Below are positions 32,802-41,270 of a DNA stretch of 64,000 nucleotides, in pieces (position 1 is the first letter of the stretch; every line of letters starts with the position of its first letter). Below the pieces are notes generated by a model that worked only from the letters and a program-made list of their open reading frames with translations, did not search any database and was not told the origin of the DNA. The stretch covers positions 1,451,403 to 1,515,402 of the forward strand of contig NZ_JAHVHW010000007.1 of the NCBI RefSeq assembly GCF_019802055.1, read 5' to 3'. A program made the position numbers and the translations under genes. The DNA is from Ferrimonas balearica (lineage in GTDB: Bacteria > Pseudomonadota > Gammaproteobacteria > Enterobacterales > Shewanellaceae).

Positions 32802-33575
32802 ATGCAATTGGCTTTGCGACTCGTTGTTTTAGGGGTCCTGCTCCCTTGTGCCGTGCTTGCACAACCAATGGTAACCATCAGTGGCCAGGTAACTGACAGA
32901 CAGGGTCAACCCGTTTCCCGCTGCGACGTGATTTTCAATCCCAGCAGTTGGATTGGAGACGACTCGCTCTACTTCAAATGTGACGCCGAGGGGCGCTATC
33001 TTGCCGAGATCCCGGCTGGACACTACAACTCGATGTACAGCCTGGATCTCCCCGAATATGGGAAGACTCAACTGGAGTTTTGGGGATGGAACCTGCAGTT
33101 CGTTCAGGACGAAGTGATAGACATCGCTTTTGATACCATTGAGGTCTATTCCCTAAGTGTCTGGGCATCCAATGGCGGCTCACAATCCATTTTTGCCGCC
33201 TTTCGTCCGATGCACCTCGCCTCAGCTCTGGAGCCCAAGATATTCAATCAAACCATTGCCGGGAAGGAAAAGGCCATCTTCGACATCACGCCTGAACTCG
33301 ACGCTCGATCCATCGAGGGAAGCATTGATGGTCAACCTATCGAATTACTCAGCCATCACTGGGTCTACGAGCGCTTGAACAGTTGCAACAATGTGCCCAA
33401 AACACTCAACACGGAAAACGGCTGTTTTATGCCGATGATTGTCGCTCAGTTTGTTCGGCCGAAACTTGAAGAGGGCAAGCACCTGCTTCGCGTCCGTTTG
33501 ACCGATCTCGCTACCGGCGAAATTGGCGAGGGGATCACCCACTTTGTCAGTAATCAGAAGGGACTGGGCTTCTAA
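32802..33575 (+). CDS. Secreted protein with carboxypeptidase-regulatory-like beta domain
   Basis: Seen: 257 residues, signal peptide MQLALRLVVLGVLLPCAVLAQ, then an N-terminal beta-sandwich segment (TISGQVTDRQGQPVSRCDVIF, and DAEGRYLAEIPAGHYNSMYS) that follows the CarboxypepD_reg pattern of strand, DxxGxPV turn and GxYxxxIPAG. The rest (about 110-257) is beta-rich without a recognised domain; ITHFVSN ends it. Two Cys pairs may form disulfides. GGAGG lies 6 bases before the ATG. Context: solitary, divergent from the reductase. I do not recognise a specific function. Confidence 0.8.
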   Translation: MQLALRLVVLGVLLPCAVLAQPMVTISGQVTDRQGQPVSRCDVIFNPSSWIGDDSLYFKCDAEGRYLAEIPAGHYNSMYSLDLPEYGKTQLEFWGWNLQFVQDEVIDIAFDTIEVYSLSVWASNGGSQSIFAAFRPMHLASALEPKIFNQTIAGKEKAIFDITPELDARSIEGSIDGQPIELLSHHWVYERLNSCNNVPKTLNTENGCFMPMIVAQFVRPKLEEGKHLLRVRLTDLATGEIGEGITHFVSNQKGLGF

Positions 33576-33596
33576 AGCTCGACCAAGCCTGGATGC

Positions 33597-33720
33597 AAGC
33601 CGGTTGAAAGAGTGAAGAGCGACCCTGCCCTACCCCTATCAACCGGCTTCATAATGCCGGACTGCCGCCACTGGACACCGCACCGCTATCGCCAAGTTGA
33701 GCGCTAAAGTGGGTGTCCAG
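33597..33720. repeat. Two successive long-loop inverted repeats
   Basis: First pair: AAGCCGGTTGA (33597-33607) and TCAACCGGCTT (33639-33649), perfect over 11 bp, loop 31. Second pair: CTGGACACC (33671-33679) and GGTGTCCAG (33712-33720), perfect over 9 bp, loop 32. They lie in the 160-bp gap between two convergent genes. No target-site duplication or coding capacity is apparent. Confidence 0.6.
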
Positions 33721-33735
33721 TTAACGTCCAGTGTT

Positions 33736-34485
33736 CTACGACGCCAATTTCACATAGCAGCGTTGATCCGGAGCCAGGATCAATACCCGGGCCTGCGCGC
33801 TTTTGCCTGTCGATGCGCCATCTTGTGAGATGTCCACACCAAGGCAAGGGAAGACGATGAGGTCATTCCTCGCAATCAACACGTTCACCAGGTGCTCATC
33901 GTAAGCAACATTGATCTGAGGCGATAACGTCAGTGGGTCCAGGTTGGACAGTACGGTTTGTCCATTGATGATGACATCGAGCGGCTCCGTCGCAGCCGGG
34001 TCTCTTGCATCAATCAGGAACAGGGGCACCATCCCTTCAGCGGGTTGAACCTCAGGTTTATCGGTTGAAAAAAGCCGATAGCGACCTGCCAGTTTATTCC
34101 CAACGGCGAAAATCCAGGTTTGTTTCTCGCCATCCACATCTATCAGGCTTTCAACCAGTACGTCTTTTGTATTCCGGTCTATCGACGCAACGGACAGTTT
34201 TGTTATTGATTCTCTGCCAGAGCCATATCGCCAGTTGGTACGCTCACTGGTACCATAAAGAAGATGACCAACACTGAGACTGTAACGATGATTCGCATTG
34301 TCGAACGCATAATAGTCCGAGATGGAATAATCTGTACCATCATAGATGAAATCAAATATCCGAATATCTAAAGTTGCCTTATTTTGGTAAGGCGTTTGAG
34401 TCGTTAAACTTTCCTTACCACTCTCTCCTCCACAGCCATATATACCACTTGCCACTAAGGCAAACAGAATCACTATCTTGTTCAT
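33736..34485 (-). CDS. Predicted lipoprotein, unknown function
   Basis: Seen: 249 residues from ATG 34485 (MNKIVILFALVASGIYGCGG), a type II signal peptide with Cys at about residue 18. The mature part is beta-rich and polar, with no domain I recognise; it begins GGESGKESLTTQTPYQ, a typical flexible linker. Codon use is more AT-rich than in the core genes (many ATA, TCT and AAT codons), suggesting recent acquisition. Context: followed on the same strand, upstream, by a 116-aa protein and a Crp/Fnr regulator with similar composition. Confidence 0.75.
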   Translation of the reverse strand: MNKIVILFALVASGIYGCGGESGKESLTTQTPYQNKATLDIRIFDFIYDGTDYSISDYYAFDNANHRYSLSVGHLLYGTSERTNWRYGSGRESITKLSVASIDRNTKDVLVESLIDVDGEKQTWIFAVGNKLAGRYRLFSTDKPEVQPAEGMVPLFLIDARDPAATEPLDVIINGQTVLSNLDPLTLSPQINVAYDEHLVNVLIARNDLIVFPCLGVDISQDGASTGKSAQARVLILAPDQRCYVKLAS

Positions 34486-34524
34486 AAATTTCACCACGTG
34501 CTGATATGCAAAAGAAGTCGAGTG

Positions 34525-34875
34525 TTAAAGCGAAATGCCGTTTTTATCCATCAGTGCAACAACCATCTTCGGGCAGCGAAACACTTTTCCGATATACAGC
34601 CAGGTAGGCTCCGGGTTCATCACCGTCACTGAGTAGCGACTTTCCATATAGGCCAGGGTGGCTTCAATGGTGGCACACCACCGTCCATCGACTTGAGCCT
34701 CAGGATGCTCAGACAAGGGGAGGATGTGCCATGATGAAGCGCTTATCTGCGGGCAGATATAGACACTCCCCTGCTCATCAACAACCACTTCGCCACCCAA
34801 TCGCGCTTCACGAAAGCGCTGATTAACGTCTTCTTTCGCACCTGTATTAATCTTTATGGAGTATAGATATGGCAT
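34525..34875 (-). CDS. Hypothetical protein (116 aa)
   Basis: Seen: 116 residues beginning MPYLYSIKINTGAKEDVNQR, without signal peptide or membrane helix. Middle segment EVVVDEQGSVYICPQISASS and C-terminal YIGKVFRCPKMVVALMDK are the most structured parts. Two Cys are present. I do not recognise a family. It lies between the lipoprotein and the Crp/Fnr gene on the same strand, with gaps of 39 and 64 bp, so cotranscription is possible but not certain. Confidence 0.6.
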   Translation of the reverse strand: MPYLYSIKINTGAKEDVNQRFREARLGGEVVVDEQGSVYICPQISASSWHILPLSEHPEAQVDGRWCATIEATLAYMESRYSVTVMNPEPTWLYIGKVFRCPKMVVALMDKNGISL

Positions 34876-34939
34876 AACTTTACATCTGATCGATTATTTT
34901 TCAGGTAATGGGATGATGGATGCCGGTATCGCTTTACGG

Positions 34940-35644
34940 CTACAGAAACTCCCGTGGGTCTCTGATACTGAGATCAACATCATCTAGATATTCAGCCAAC
35001 TTACTGACCGACTTAACGGAAATTTTATTTCGCCAAAGCTCAACAAGTCCTTCTCGCTCAAGCCATTTCATGACTTCATTAACTCGCTGTCTTGCAATTC
35101 CAGTCATATCGCTGAGTTGTTGTTGAGAGATGGATATCTCCAATGGCAATTTTTTACTGTTAATATGAGCCAATATCTCCAGTAGTTGAAAAACAATCCT
35201 GACATTCATGTTTTCATTGTTTATCAACTGACTTTGCAACCACTTATCTCTCGACTCAAAACTGAGAGAGTAAAACCATTTGTATATTTCAACATTCTTC
35301 TCAGCAATGGCCGCGATCTGTCTGTTGCTGAAATGGATGATGGAGCAGGGCTCAATCTCGACAAACATGAAGGGAGAAAGCGATGACCCCTGCTCCATGT
35401 AGTTTCCAAACCAGTCACCCTGCCCCACGATGACGCAGTTGGCGGTCTTCAGGCTGGGGGTCTGTATCCCGATAGCCAAAGTGCCGCGCTCAACAAAGTT
35501 GATCCCCTGGCTGATCAGTTCGAACTCCTTAAAGTTCGAGTCTTCCATCAATATTCTCTGGGCAATGGACGTTAACTCCGCCGTCAGCTTTGACGACAGC
35601 GATGTGGTCCACCTCAACGGTATGGAAGTTACGTCATTGCCCAT
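34940..35644 (-). CDS. Crp/Fnr-family transcriptional regulator
   Basis: Seen: 234 residues. The N-terminal half reads as a cyclic-nucleotide-binding-like beta roll (LISQGINFVERGTLAIGIQT, VIVGQGDWFGNYMEQGSS), followed by a dimer helix and a C-terminal winged helix with ISQQQLSDMTGIARQRVNEV and MKWLEREGLVELWRN (about 170-210). No N-terminal Fe-S cysteine cluster as in FNR is visible, and the cAMP-binding RSE motif of CRP is missing, so the ligand is unknown. Composition is more AT-rich than typical here. It may regulate the local secreted/reductase genes, but that is inference. Confidence 0.85.
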   Translation of the reverse strand: MGNDVTSIPLRWTTSLSSKLTAELTSIAQRILMEDSNFKEFELISQGINFVERGTLAIGIQTPSLKTANCVIVGQGDWFGNYMEQGSSLSPFMFVEIEPCSIIHFSNRQIAAIAEKNVEIYKWFYSLSFESRDKWLQSQLINNENMNVRIVFQLLEILAHINSKKLPLEISISQQQLSDMTGIARQRVNEVMKWLEREGLVELWRNKISVKSVSKLAEYLDDVDLSIRDPREFL

Positions 35645-35894
35645 CGTGCTTGCCTTTAACGCGCCTGCTTATTAGTGAGTTGCCGGGTGACACTCAGCCC
35701 AATCTTTTCACCGGCTCTGTCTGATTGGTTGAAGTATAACCATCCGCCTTCTCCCGGAAGTATCCGTTAGCGGACACTCGGGATGACCTTTGAATCGGGA
35801 CTCGCGCCGGATCGCTCAATCCGATACTCTGCCCCACTCCCAAACGCATCGGTTTATGGTTCCTGTAGGGGCCCCTTCAACTTAAGAGTCAACA

Positions 35895-36329
35895 ATGCAG
35901 CACCATTTGCTCGAAGCCTATCAGGGCGAGATCTACGGCATCGGTTTTTTTCAGCACATGCTTGAGCAACGTCCCGAAGATGAGGCCGAGTTGTGGCAGG
36001 CTCTGTTGGCTGTGGAGATCCGAACGGCAGCGCTATTGGTTCCGGAACAGGCGGTCAAGGTCAGCGCCCCGGAGCGTGCCGCCCTGTTGCGCAAAGGGAT
36101 CAATGAGGCCCGTCGTTGGCAGGCGTTGCCCCAGCCGCAACTGCTTTCGACCCTGTGCGACTGGGTGGGGCCCTACGAGGTGCGCTACCGGCAGTGGGCG
36201 GAGCAGGACAGCGCCCTTAAGATGGTGGCCGAACACGAAACCGCTCTCTATCAGAGCCTTTGTCATGCCCGGGATGGCCTGCCCTTTCATCCGCCACTGC
36301 AGGCGTTTCTGACACGCTACTCCTTGTAA
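35895..36329 (+). CDS. Hypothetical helical protein (144 aa)
   Basis: Seen: 144 residues, all-helical by eye, no signal peptide or membrane helix. It begins MQHHLLEAYQGEIYGIGFFQ and contains Glu and His at positions (E8, E12-like EIYG, E37 EIRTAALLV, H near 122, E in AEHETALYQ) that recall a ferritin-like four-helix carboxylate arrangement. This is a weak structural guess. The start has only a weak ribosome-binding site. Context: its 3' end overlaps the convergent DUF1254 gene by 13 bp. Confidence 0.65.
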   Translation: MQHHLLEAYQGEIYGIGFFQHMLEQRPEDEAELWQALLAVEIRTAALLVPEQAVKVSAPERAALLRKGINEARRWQALPQPQLLSTLCDWVGPYEVRYRQWAEQDSALKMVAEHETALYQSLCHARDGLPFHPPLQAFLTRYSL

Positions 36330-37864
36330 ACCTCAAATTCGCCGGGCCGCCAGGTTTTCTCAAACCAGGGTTCCAGCGGCCCATACAGTCTGAGTACCGC
36401 AAACCACCCTTTGTCCGGTGTGGTCTGGATCCAGTTGCTCTCTCCCTGTGCCGGAGGCGTGGGGCCAAAGTAGAGGTCCACGGAACCATCCTCGTTGTAG
36501 TTCAGCGCATCCCGCACATTGTTTTTGCTGGGGAAGCGTTGGTCAGTTTGCAGTTCCGAGCGGGTCTGTGTGTCATACACCACCACGGACCAGAAGTTCT
36601 TGGCCGGTACCGGCGCTGGCAGGGTCAAGCGGTAGCTCATGGTTCCATCCAGGAAAGCCCCCTTTGCATCCGTTGCGCTAAAGGCGTACTGCGACCCCAC
36701 TCCGGGGATCTCCAGCGCCATCGCGGGCGTATTGACCGTCGCCGCATAGAAAAACAGCGTGCGGGCATCCAGATTACGTCCCCCGTCACCATCGGCAATC
36801 AGCCATCGGTAATCCCCTCCGACAAAGCCGGTATACCAGCCGCTATCCGGGTAGAGGAACGCCTCGGGAGCACGGGGCTTCAGCCAGATGGTGCGCGCCG
36901 TGGCGTTGCCAACGGCCGCCGATTCTTTAAGCAGTTTGGCCATACGGGGGTCCGGCTCAAAGGGCTGGCCTTTCTGCATCCCGATGGCGCTCGCCAGACC
37001 CAGCAGATGCGGGGAAAACAGCTCTGCCGGCTCCCGTTGTATCACCGCGTTCACCTCGTCAAAAAAGTGCTCATTGTTGGCGTGAATGGTGTTAAAGCTG
37101 CGCTCAGAGCCATTGATAAAGGTCATTGGCGGCGGTGACTTCACCTGGCTTAGCGGGTACACCTTCAACCCCTCCCGCCACATGGTGACCGCCGGCTCCG
37201 CCCTGCCCTCCACCAGCATTCCCCGAAGGATTACCCAGTTCACATAGCTGGCTGATTGGGCAACGAAGTAATCCCGGCCATCAACGCTGACTGGCTTGTT
37301 GTCTTTAGAGGGCTCAATCGTCCCCTGATAATCCGGCGGCAGGATCAGGTAATGACCGCCTTTGCCCGCATCCGGTCCCGGACGCCCCATATCGATCACA
37401 AAACGGAAGAAGGCGTCGTTGACCGTGCCCGGCCCGGCTCCGGGCGGCACCTCCACCACTGTGGGGCCGTCCCGCTCCAGATCGAGAAACACCGACGCGT
37501 ATACGGTGTCGGTATTGCCGGTCAGGAACAGGGGGCGGGCGTCCATCAACTGTTCAAACAGCACCGCCTCGTTAAACCGAGTGGCCCCGATATCTGCCAG
37601 CCCACGGCGCAACGCCTCCATAGAAGCCGCCGGGACAAAGTTCAGGAACACCTCAACTCCGCGCATAAAGTCCAGATGGTCATAGAGCGCGGTAACCGTT
37701 TCAGGCGTTGGCCGACCATCATCAAAGCGCAGCTCACCCAAGCGGGTCTGCACCGTGTCGGGCGTCGTAATCGATTCGGGAACCGGGGGATAGGCTCTAG
37801 GCTCCGCCATCACGGCGGAGGTAACCAGAAGAAACAGGGAGATAAAGCAGGGTGACGCTTTCAT
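36317..37864 (-). CDS. Exported DUF1254/DUF1214 protein
   Basis: Seen: 515 residues with a signal peptide (MKASPCFISLFLLVTSAVMA). The N-terminal DUF1254 domain includes LTGNTDTVYASVFLDLERDG (near 113-132) with the conserved N-x-DT-x-Y pattern and VVEVPPG. The C-terminal DUF1214 domain includes KNFWSVVVYDTQTRSEL (about 425) and NEDGSVDLYFGP, then WIQT.PDKGWFAVLRLYGP. Known: such proteins are common periplasmic proteins of unknown function, and relatives in actinobacteria are linked to steroid degradation or the cell wall. Context: single gene, convergent with a hypothetical gene. Confidence 0.92.
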   Translation of the reverse strand: MKASPCFISLFLLVTSAVMAEPRAYPPVPESITTPDTVQTRLGELRFDDGRPTPETVTALYDHLDFMRGVEVFLNFVPAASMEALRRGLADIGATRFNEAVLFEQLMDARPLFLTGNTDTVYASVFLDLERDGPTVVEVPPGAGPGTVNDAFFRFVIDMGRPGPDAGKGGHYLILPPDYQGTIEPSKDNKPVSVDGRDYFVAQSASYVNWVILRGMLVEGRAEPAVTMWREGLKVYPLSQVKSPPPMTFINGSERSFNTIHANNEHFFDEVNAVIQREPAELFSPHLLGLASAIGMQKGQPFEPDPRMAKLLKESAAVGNATARTIWLKPRAPEAFLYPDSGWYTGFVGGDYRWLIADGDGGRNLDARTLFFYAATVNTPAMALEIPGVGSQYAFSATDAKGAFLDGTMSYRLTLPAPVPAKNFWSVVVYDTQTRSELQTDQRFPSKNNVRDALNYNEDGSVDLYFGPTPPAQGESNWIQTTPDKGWFAVLRLYGPLEPWFEKTWRPGEFEVYKE

Positions 37865-38048
37865 CTTGCGCTCCTTTGTCTGGCGCTTCGTGAATTCACT
37901 TTCAGAGGGTTAAGCCCTCCTTAGCGTAGTCGGCTTTTGGTGCCAGCTCGCCCTTCCCAAAGGGGTGTTTGTCTCTCGGTAGAACGGCTTGGGTTCTATT
38001 CTCTAGAGTCCACTACCTCGTTGTCCTGACCCTAAAGGAGCGAATTCA

Positions 38049-39848
38049 ATGCGATTTTTCTCTCTGTTTCTGGCCTCCTTGCTGACGGCCTCTGTAACGC
38101 CGGTTTTCGCTGAGCAGGCGGATACCCTTTATCGGGGAGGAGCCATCCTGACCATGAATGATAACCAGCCTCGCGCTGAAGCACTGGCTGTGAAAGATGG
38201 CCGCATCATCGCCGTGGGAAGCGAGTCTGACGTGATGAAGTTCAGCGGCGCCAACACCCAGGTGCGGGAGTTGGACGGTAAGGCGCTTATCCCCGGGTTT
38301 GTCGACGCCCATGGCCACGTTGCTGCCGTAGGCTTACAGGCGCTGGCTGCCAACCTGCTACCGCCACCCGATGGTGACGTTAACAGCATTGCGGCACTTC
38401 AGACGGTGCTGCGCCAGTACGCCAGCGAATACGAAGCGCGTATCAATCGGGTGAACGCCATCATTGGCTTTGGCTATGACGACTCCCAGCTTAAGGAGCA
38501 GCGCCATCCAACCCGACAGGAACTGGACACGATACGGGATGACATTCCGATCTACATCGTTCATCAGTCGGGCCATCTGGCGGTGGCCAATACCAAGGCG
38601 CTCGAGGTCGCAGGCATCACCGAGCAGACTGAAGAGATGCCGGGAGGCGTGATCCGGCGGGAGGCAGGTAGTCAGGTACCTAACGGCGTGTTAGAGGAAA
38701 CGCCCCATTTTATCGCCCTGCAAAAGGTGCTTGGCAATCTGGATGCCCAAGGTGCCATGGAGATGATTCGGGCGGGGAGTAAACTGGTTACGACCTACGG
38801 TTACACCACGGCGCAGGAGGGGCGCGCCACCACCGGACAGGTGCTGTCGATGCAGGCCCTGGCTGCAGGGGATGATGGGTTTGAGATCGACATCGTGGCT
38901 TATCCTGATGTCCTGGTAGACCGTGCCTTTATCGCCGAGCAAGTCTCCCGGGACTACCTCAACCGGGTCAGGGTTGGTGGTGCCAAGCTCACCATCGACG
39001 GGTCTCCCCAGGGCTTTACCGCCTGGCGGGATCGCCCCTATTACGCCCCACCTGAGCAACTTCGCGGCGATTACGTCGGTTACCCTGCCGCTTCACCTGA
39101 TCAGGTGTTTGACGCCGTCAACTGGGCCTTTGCCAATGATATTCAGCTGTTGACCCACTCCAATGGCGAAGCCGCCACCGACTTGCTGTTGGCCGCCGTC
39201 GGCGCCGCAGAGGCCCAACATGGCAACGAGGATCGCCGTGCAGTGCTAATTCATGGTCAGTTTTTGAGGGAGGACCAAGTGGACAGTATAAAGCGGCTCA
39301 AGCTGTTCCCTTCGCTGTTCCCCATGCACACCTTCTACTGGGGCGACTGGCACCGCGAACGCACTGTGGGACCGGAACGAGCAGACAACATCTCTCCCAC
39401 TGGCTGGGTATTGGCCAGAGGGATGCGATTCTCTACCCACCACGATGCCCCAGTGGCATTCCCTGACTCAATGCGGGTACTGGACGCTACCGTCACGCGC
39501 CGTAGCCGCAGTGGCGACATCATCGGACCGACTCACCGGGTCGATGTGATGACGGCTCTCAAAGCGATGACCATTTGGCCTGCCTGGCAGCACTTTGAGG
39601 AGGACGATAAAGGGTCTTTGGAGCCAGCAAAACTGGCGGATCTGGTGGTGCTCTCTGCAGATCCTACGGCCATCGACCCTGAAAATCTCGACCAAATCAG
39701 AGTGTTGCAGACCATCAAGGAGGACCGGGTGATCTATCGGGCTGACGAGCCCGCCACCACCAGCCTGTTGTGGTCACCCAATCACCGCAAAGTGGCGCCG
39801 GATGGGCCGTTCTGGCGCCTCATGCTGCATCCCGCTCACCCCTACTGA
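38049..39848 (+). CDS. Exported amidohydrolase (amidohydrolase_3, YtcJ-like)
   Basis: Role: metal-dependent hydrolase of the amidohydrolase superfamily, probably periplasmic. Seen: 599 residues; signal peptide MRFFSLFLASLLTASVTPVFA, beta-sandwich lead (GGAILTMNDNQPRAEALAVKDGRI), metal-binding HxH in DAHGH (His 88 and 90), a further THSNGE strand near 365, IHGQF near 400 and HHDAPV near 465, then the closing KLADLVVLSADP sandwich. These match the YtcJ/N-acyl-D-amino-acid-deacylase-like group. Substrate unknown. AAAGGAG lies 8 bases before the ATG. Context: monocistronic, followed by a hairpin at 39880-39922. Confidence 0.92.
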   Translation: MRFFSLFLASLLTASVTPVFAEQADTLYRGGAILTMNDNQPRAEALAVKDGRIIAVGSESDVMKFSGANTQVRELDGKALIPGFVDAHGHVAAVGLQALAANLLPPPDGDVNSIAALQTVLRQYASEYEARINRVNAIIGFGYDDSQLKEQRHPTRQELDTIRDDIPIYIVHQSGHLAVANTKALEVAGITEQTEEMPGGVIRREAGSQVPNGVLEETPHFIALQKVLGNLDAQGAMEMIRAGSKLVTTYGYTTAQEGRATTGQVLSMQALAAGDDGFEIDIVAYPDVLVDRAFIAEQVSRDYLNRVRVGGAKLTIDGSPQGFTAWRDRPYYAPPEQLRGDYVGYPAASPDQVFDAVNWAFANDIQLLTHSNGEAATDLLLAAVGAAEAQHGNEDRRAVLIHGQFLREDQVDSIKRLKLFPSLFPMHTFYWGDWHRERTVGPERADNISPTGWVLARGMRFSTHHDAPVAFPDSMRVLDATVTRRSRSGDIIGPTHRVDVMTALKAMTIWPAWQHFEEDDKGSLEPAKLADLVVLSADPTAIDPENLDQIRVLQTIKEDRVIYRADEPATTSLLWSPNHRKVAPDGPFWRLMLHPAHPY

Positions 39849-39879
39849 GCTGTAAAACCTTACTTTCGCCTTACTCACT

Positions 39880-39922
39880 GCCTACCTGGAGTGGTTCAGC
39901 CTCTGAACCACTTTGGGTAGGC
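39880..39922 (+). terminator. Hairpin after the amidohydrolase gene
   Basis: Nested stem GCCTACC...GGTAGGC enclosing TGGTTCAG - 3 bases - CTGAACCA. It lies 32 bp after the stop. Only a short T-containing tail follows, so termination is likely but not certain. Confidence 0.6.
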
Positions 39923-39976
39923 TTGTTCCGGTCCGCGTTCGACACGGCAAGTCTCACTTTTTAAGGAATAAAAACA

Positions 39977-40522
39977 ATGCGGTACCTTATCTGGACAACG
40001 GATGAACAGTCCGACCTGCTCTACGCCTCTGCCCCCGTTCAGGAGCCTCACCAAGCCTATTTCTCCGCTTCGGTCATGCCTCACTTGCGTCCGGTGACCG
40101 CCGACTTCTATATCGGCAGTTTCGCGGTTCTGGTGCAGACCACGGCGCGATGGAGCTATCTGCTGGCCGAAGACAAGCTGTATTGGTGCATCCTGTGGAC
40201 GCCCGGGATGCTGGTGTTGGAGATATCGGAAGAGGGCACCCTGCGTGCTGCCGCCATCCGCCGGGGACCCGCCAATGAGCCCGCAACGGGGCCACAGCAC
40301 CATCTGGTGTTTGATGCCTGGAACGCTCAGGAGGACGCCAGCCACTATCGAGCCAACGGCTTTGCCCCGGCGACCGAGCAGGAGCGCAGCCGGTTTACCC
40401 GATGCATCTCTCAGCTGGATCGCCTTGCTCCACAGGTGGACGCCCGGTTCCAGGAAAAACCGGAAACTTTTCTGGCGGATTGCATCGCCAACATCGCCCA
40501 ATGGGCGGGCAATGGCCGCTGA
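39977..40522 (+). CDS. Hypothetical protein (181 aa)
   Basis: Seen: 181 residues, cytoplasmic by appearance (no signal or membrane helix), with beta-rich first half (RYLIWTTDEQSDLLYASAPV, WSYLLAEDKLYWCILWTPG) and a helical C-terminus. A good AAGGAAT ribosome-binding site precedes the ATG. I do not recognise a family. Context: overlaps the following SUKH-like gene by 11 bp, so the two are coupled. The pairing with a SUKH-type protein leaves open a toxin/immunity-like or contact-response role, but no toxin domain is visible. Confidence 0.7.
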   Translation: MRYLIWTTDEQSDLLYASAPVQEPHQAYFSASVMPHLRPVTADFYIGSFAVLVQTTARWSYLLAEDKLYWCILWTPGMLVLEISEEGTLRAAAIRRGPANEPATGPQHHLVFDAWNAQEDASHYRANGFAPATEQERSRFTRCISQLDRLAPQVDARFQEKPETFLADCIANIAQWAGNGR

Positions 40523-40973
40523 TTCAGCGTTACAAAACATGAAAACCCGCTTACTGCTGCAACTCCGCGCACTGCATCGGTTCAGTGCGTCGGAGCCCTC
40601 ACTCCCCTCAGAGCAACAGGTTCGGGCGTTCGAACAGCGCCACCGCCTCATGCTCCCCCCTATTTATCGAGCCTTTATTATGGAACTGGGTTATCTGAAC
40701 CCCGGTGGCCTCGAACTGCTTCGTTTGAGCTGCCCCCAATGCCCCGACCTTGACCTGGAAACCCTGCTGCATAAAGCACGCCGAAGAGGATTGCCCAACG
40801 AATTGCTGCCCTTCGTTCACCATGATGGCCAACACTACTGCTTTGACCTCGGCACGCCTGAGCCCGAGCACGGTGTGGTGTTTTGGCATCCCGACGGAGA
40901 AGCCGGTATGGACACCTGGCAGGATTTTGAACAGTGGGTGGAGTTCTGTTGGCTGCCCCTGGCCCGGGCGTAA
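40512..40973 (+). CDS. SMI1/KNR4 (SUKH) family protein
   Basis: Seen: 153 residues from ATG 40512 (MAADSALQNMKTRLLLQ); ATG 40539 is an alternative start. It has the SUKH layout: an N-terminal helix (SEQQVRAFEQRHRLMLPPIYRAF, of which LPPIYRAFI is the classic LPxxYxxFL motif), then GYLNPGGLELLRL, HHDGQHYCFDLG and VVFWHPDGEAG, ending WQDFEQWVEFCW. Known: SUKH proteins often act as immunity proteins against nuclease toxins. Context: coupled to the 181-aa gene upstream; no polymorphic toxin is present in the window. Confidence 0.85.
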   Translation: MAADSALQNMKTRLLLQLRALHRFSASEPSLPSEQQVRAFEQRHRLMLPPIYRAFIMELGYLNPGGLELLRLSCPQCPDLDLETLLHKARRRGLPNELLPFVHHDGQHYCFDLGTPEPEHGVVFWHPDGEAGMDTWQDFEQWVEFCWLPLARA

Positions 40974-41270
40974 TCCCGGAAGTGAGTCACTGTCCTGAGT
41001 CCGCGCTTCAATATCCCGCTGGCGTAGCATTGGAGATTCATCACGCCAGCCTTTCAGAAAAAGTTCATCTTTCCCCAATCTGTCAAAATACCCTTTAGTT
41101 TCATTGAGATAGATAACCACCTTTGCCCCACCTCTGCCACCGATCACAAAGTTAATGCACCGTTAACATTTCTGACATGCCGCGCCATCAGGTTGTGCAC
41201 CGACGTGGCAACGCCGTTTGCTTGTCACGCCTACGAACAAGACAACCCAATGTGTGATTTGGAAACGACA

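Noticed and set aside
41000-41270. Pho box before the PhoX-like gene
   Set aside because: No paired CTGTCAT-type heptamers at the expected spacing could be found.
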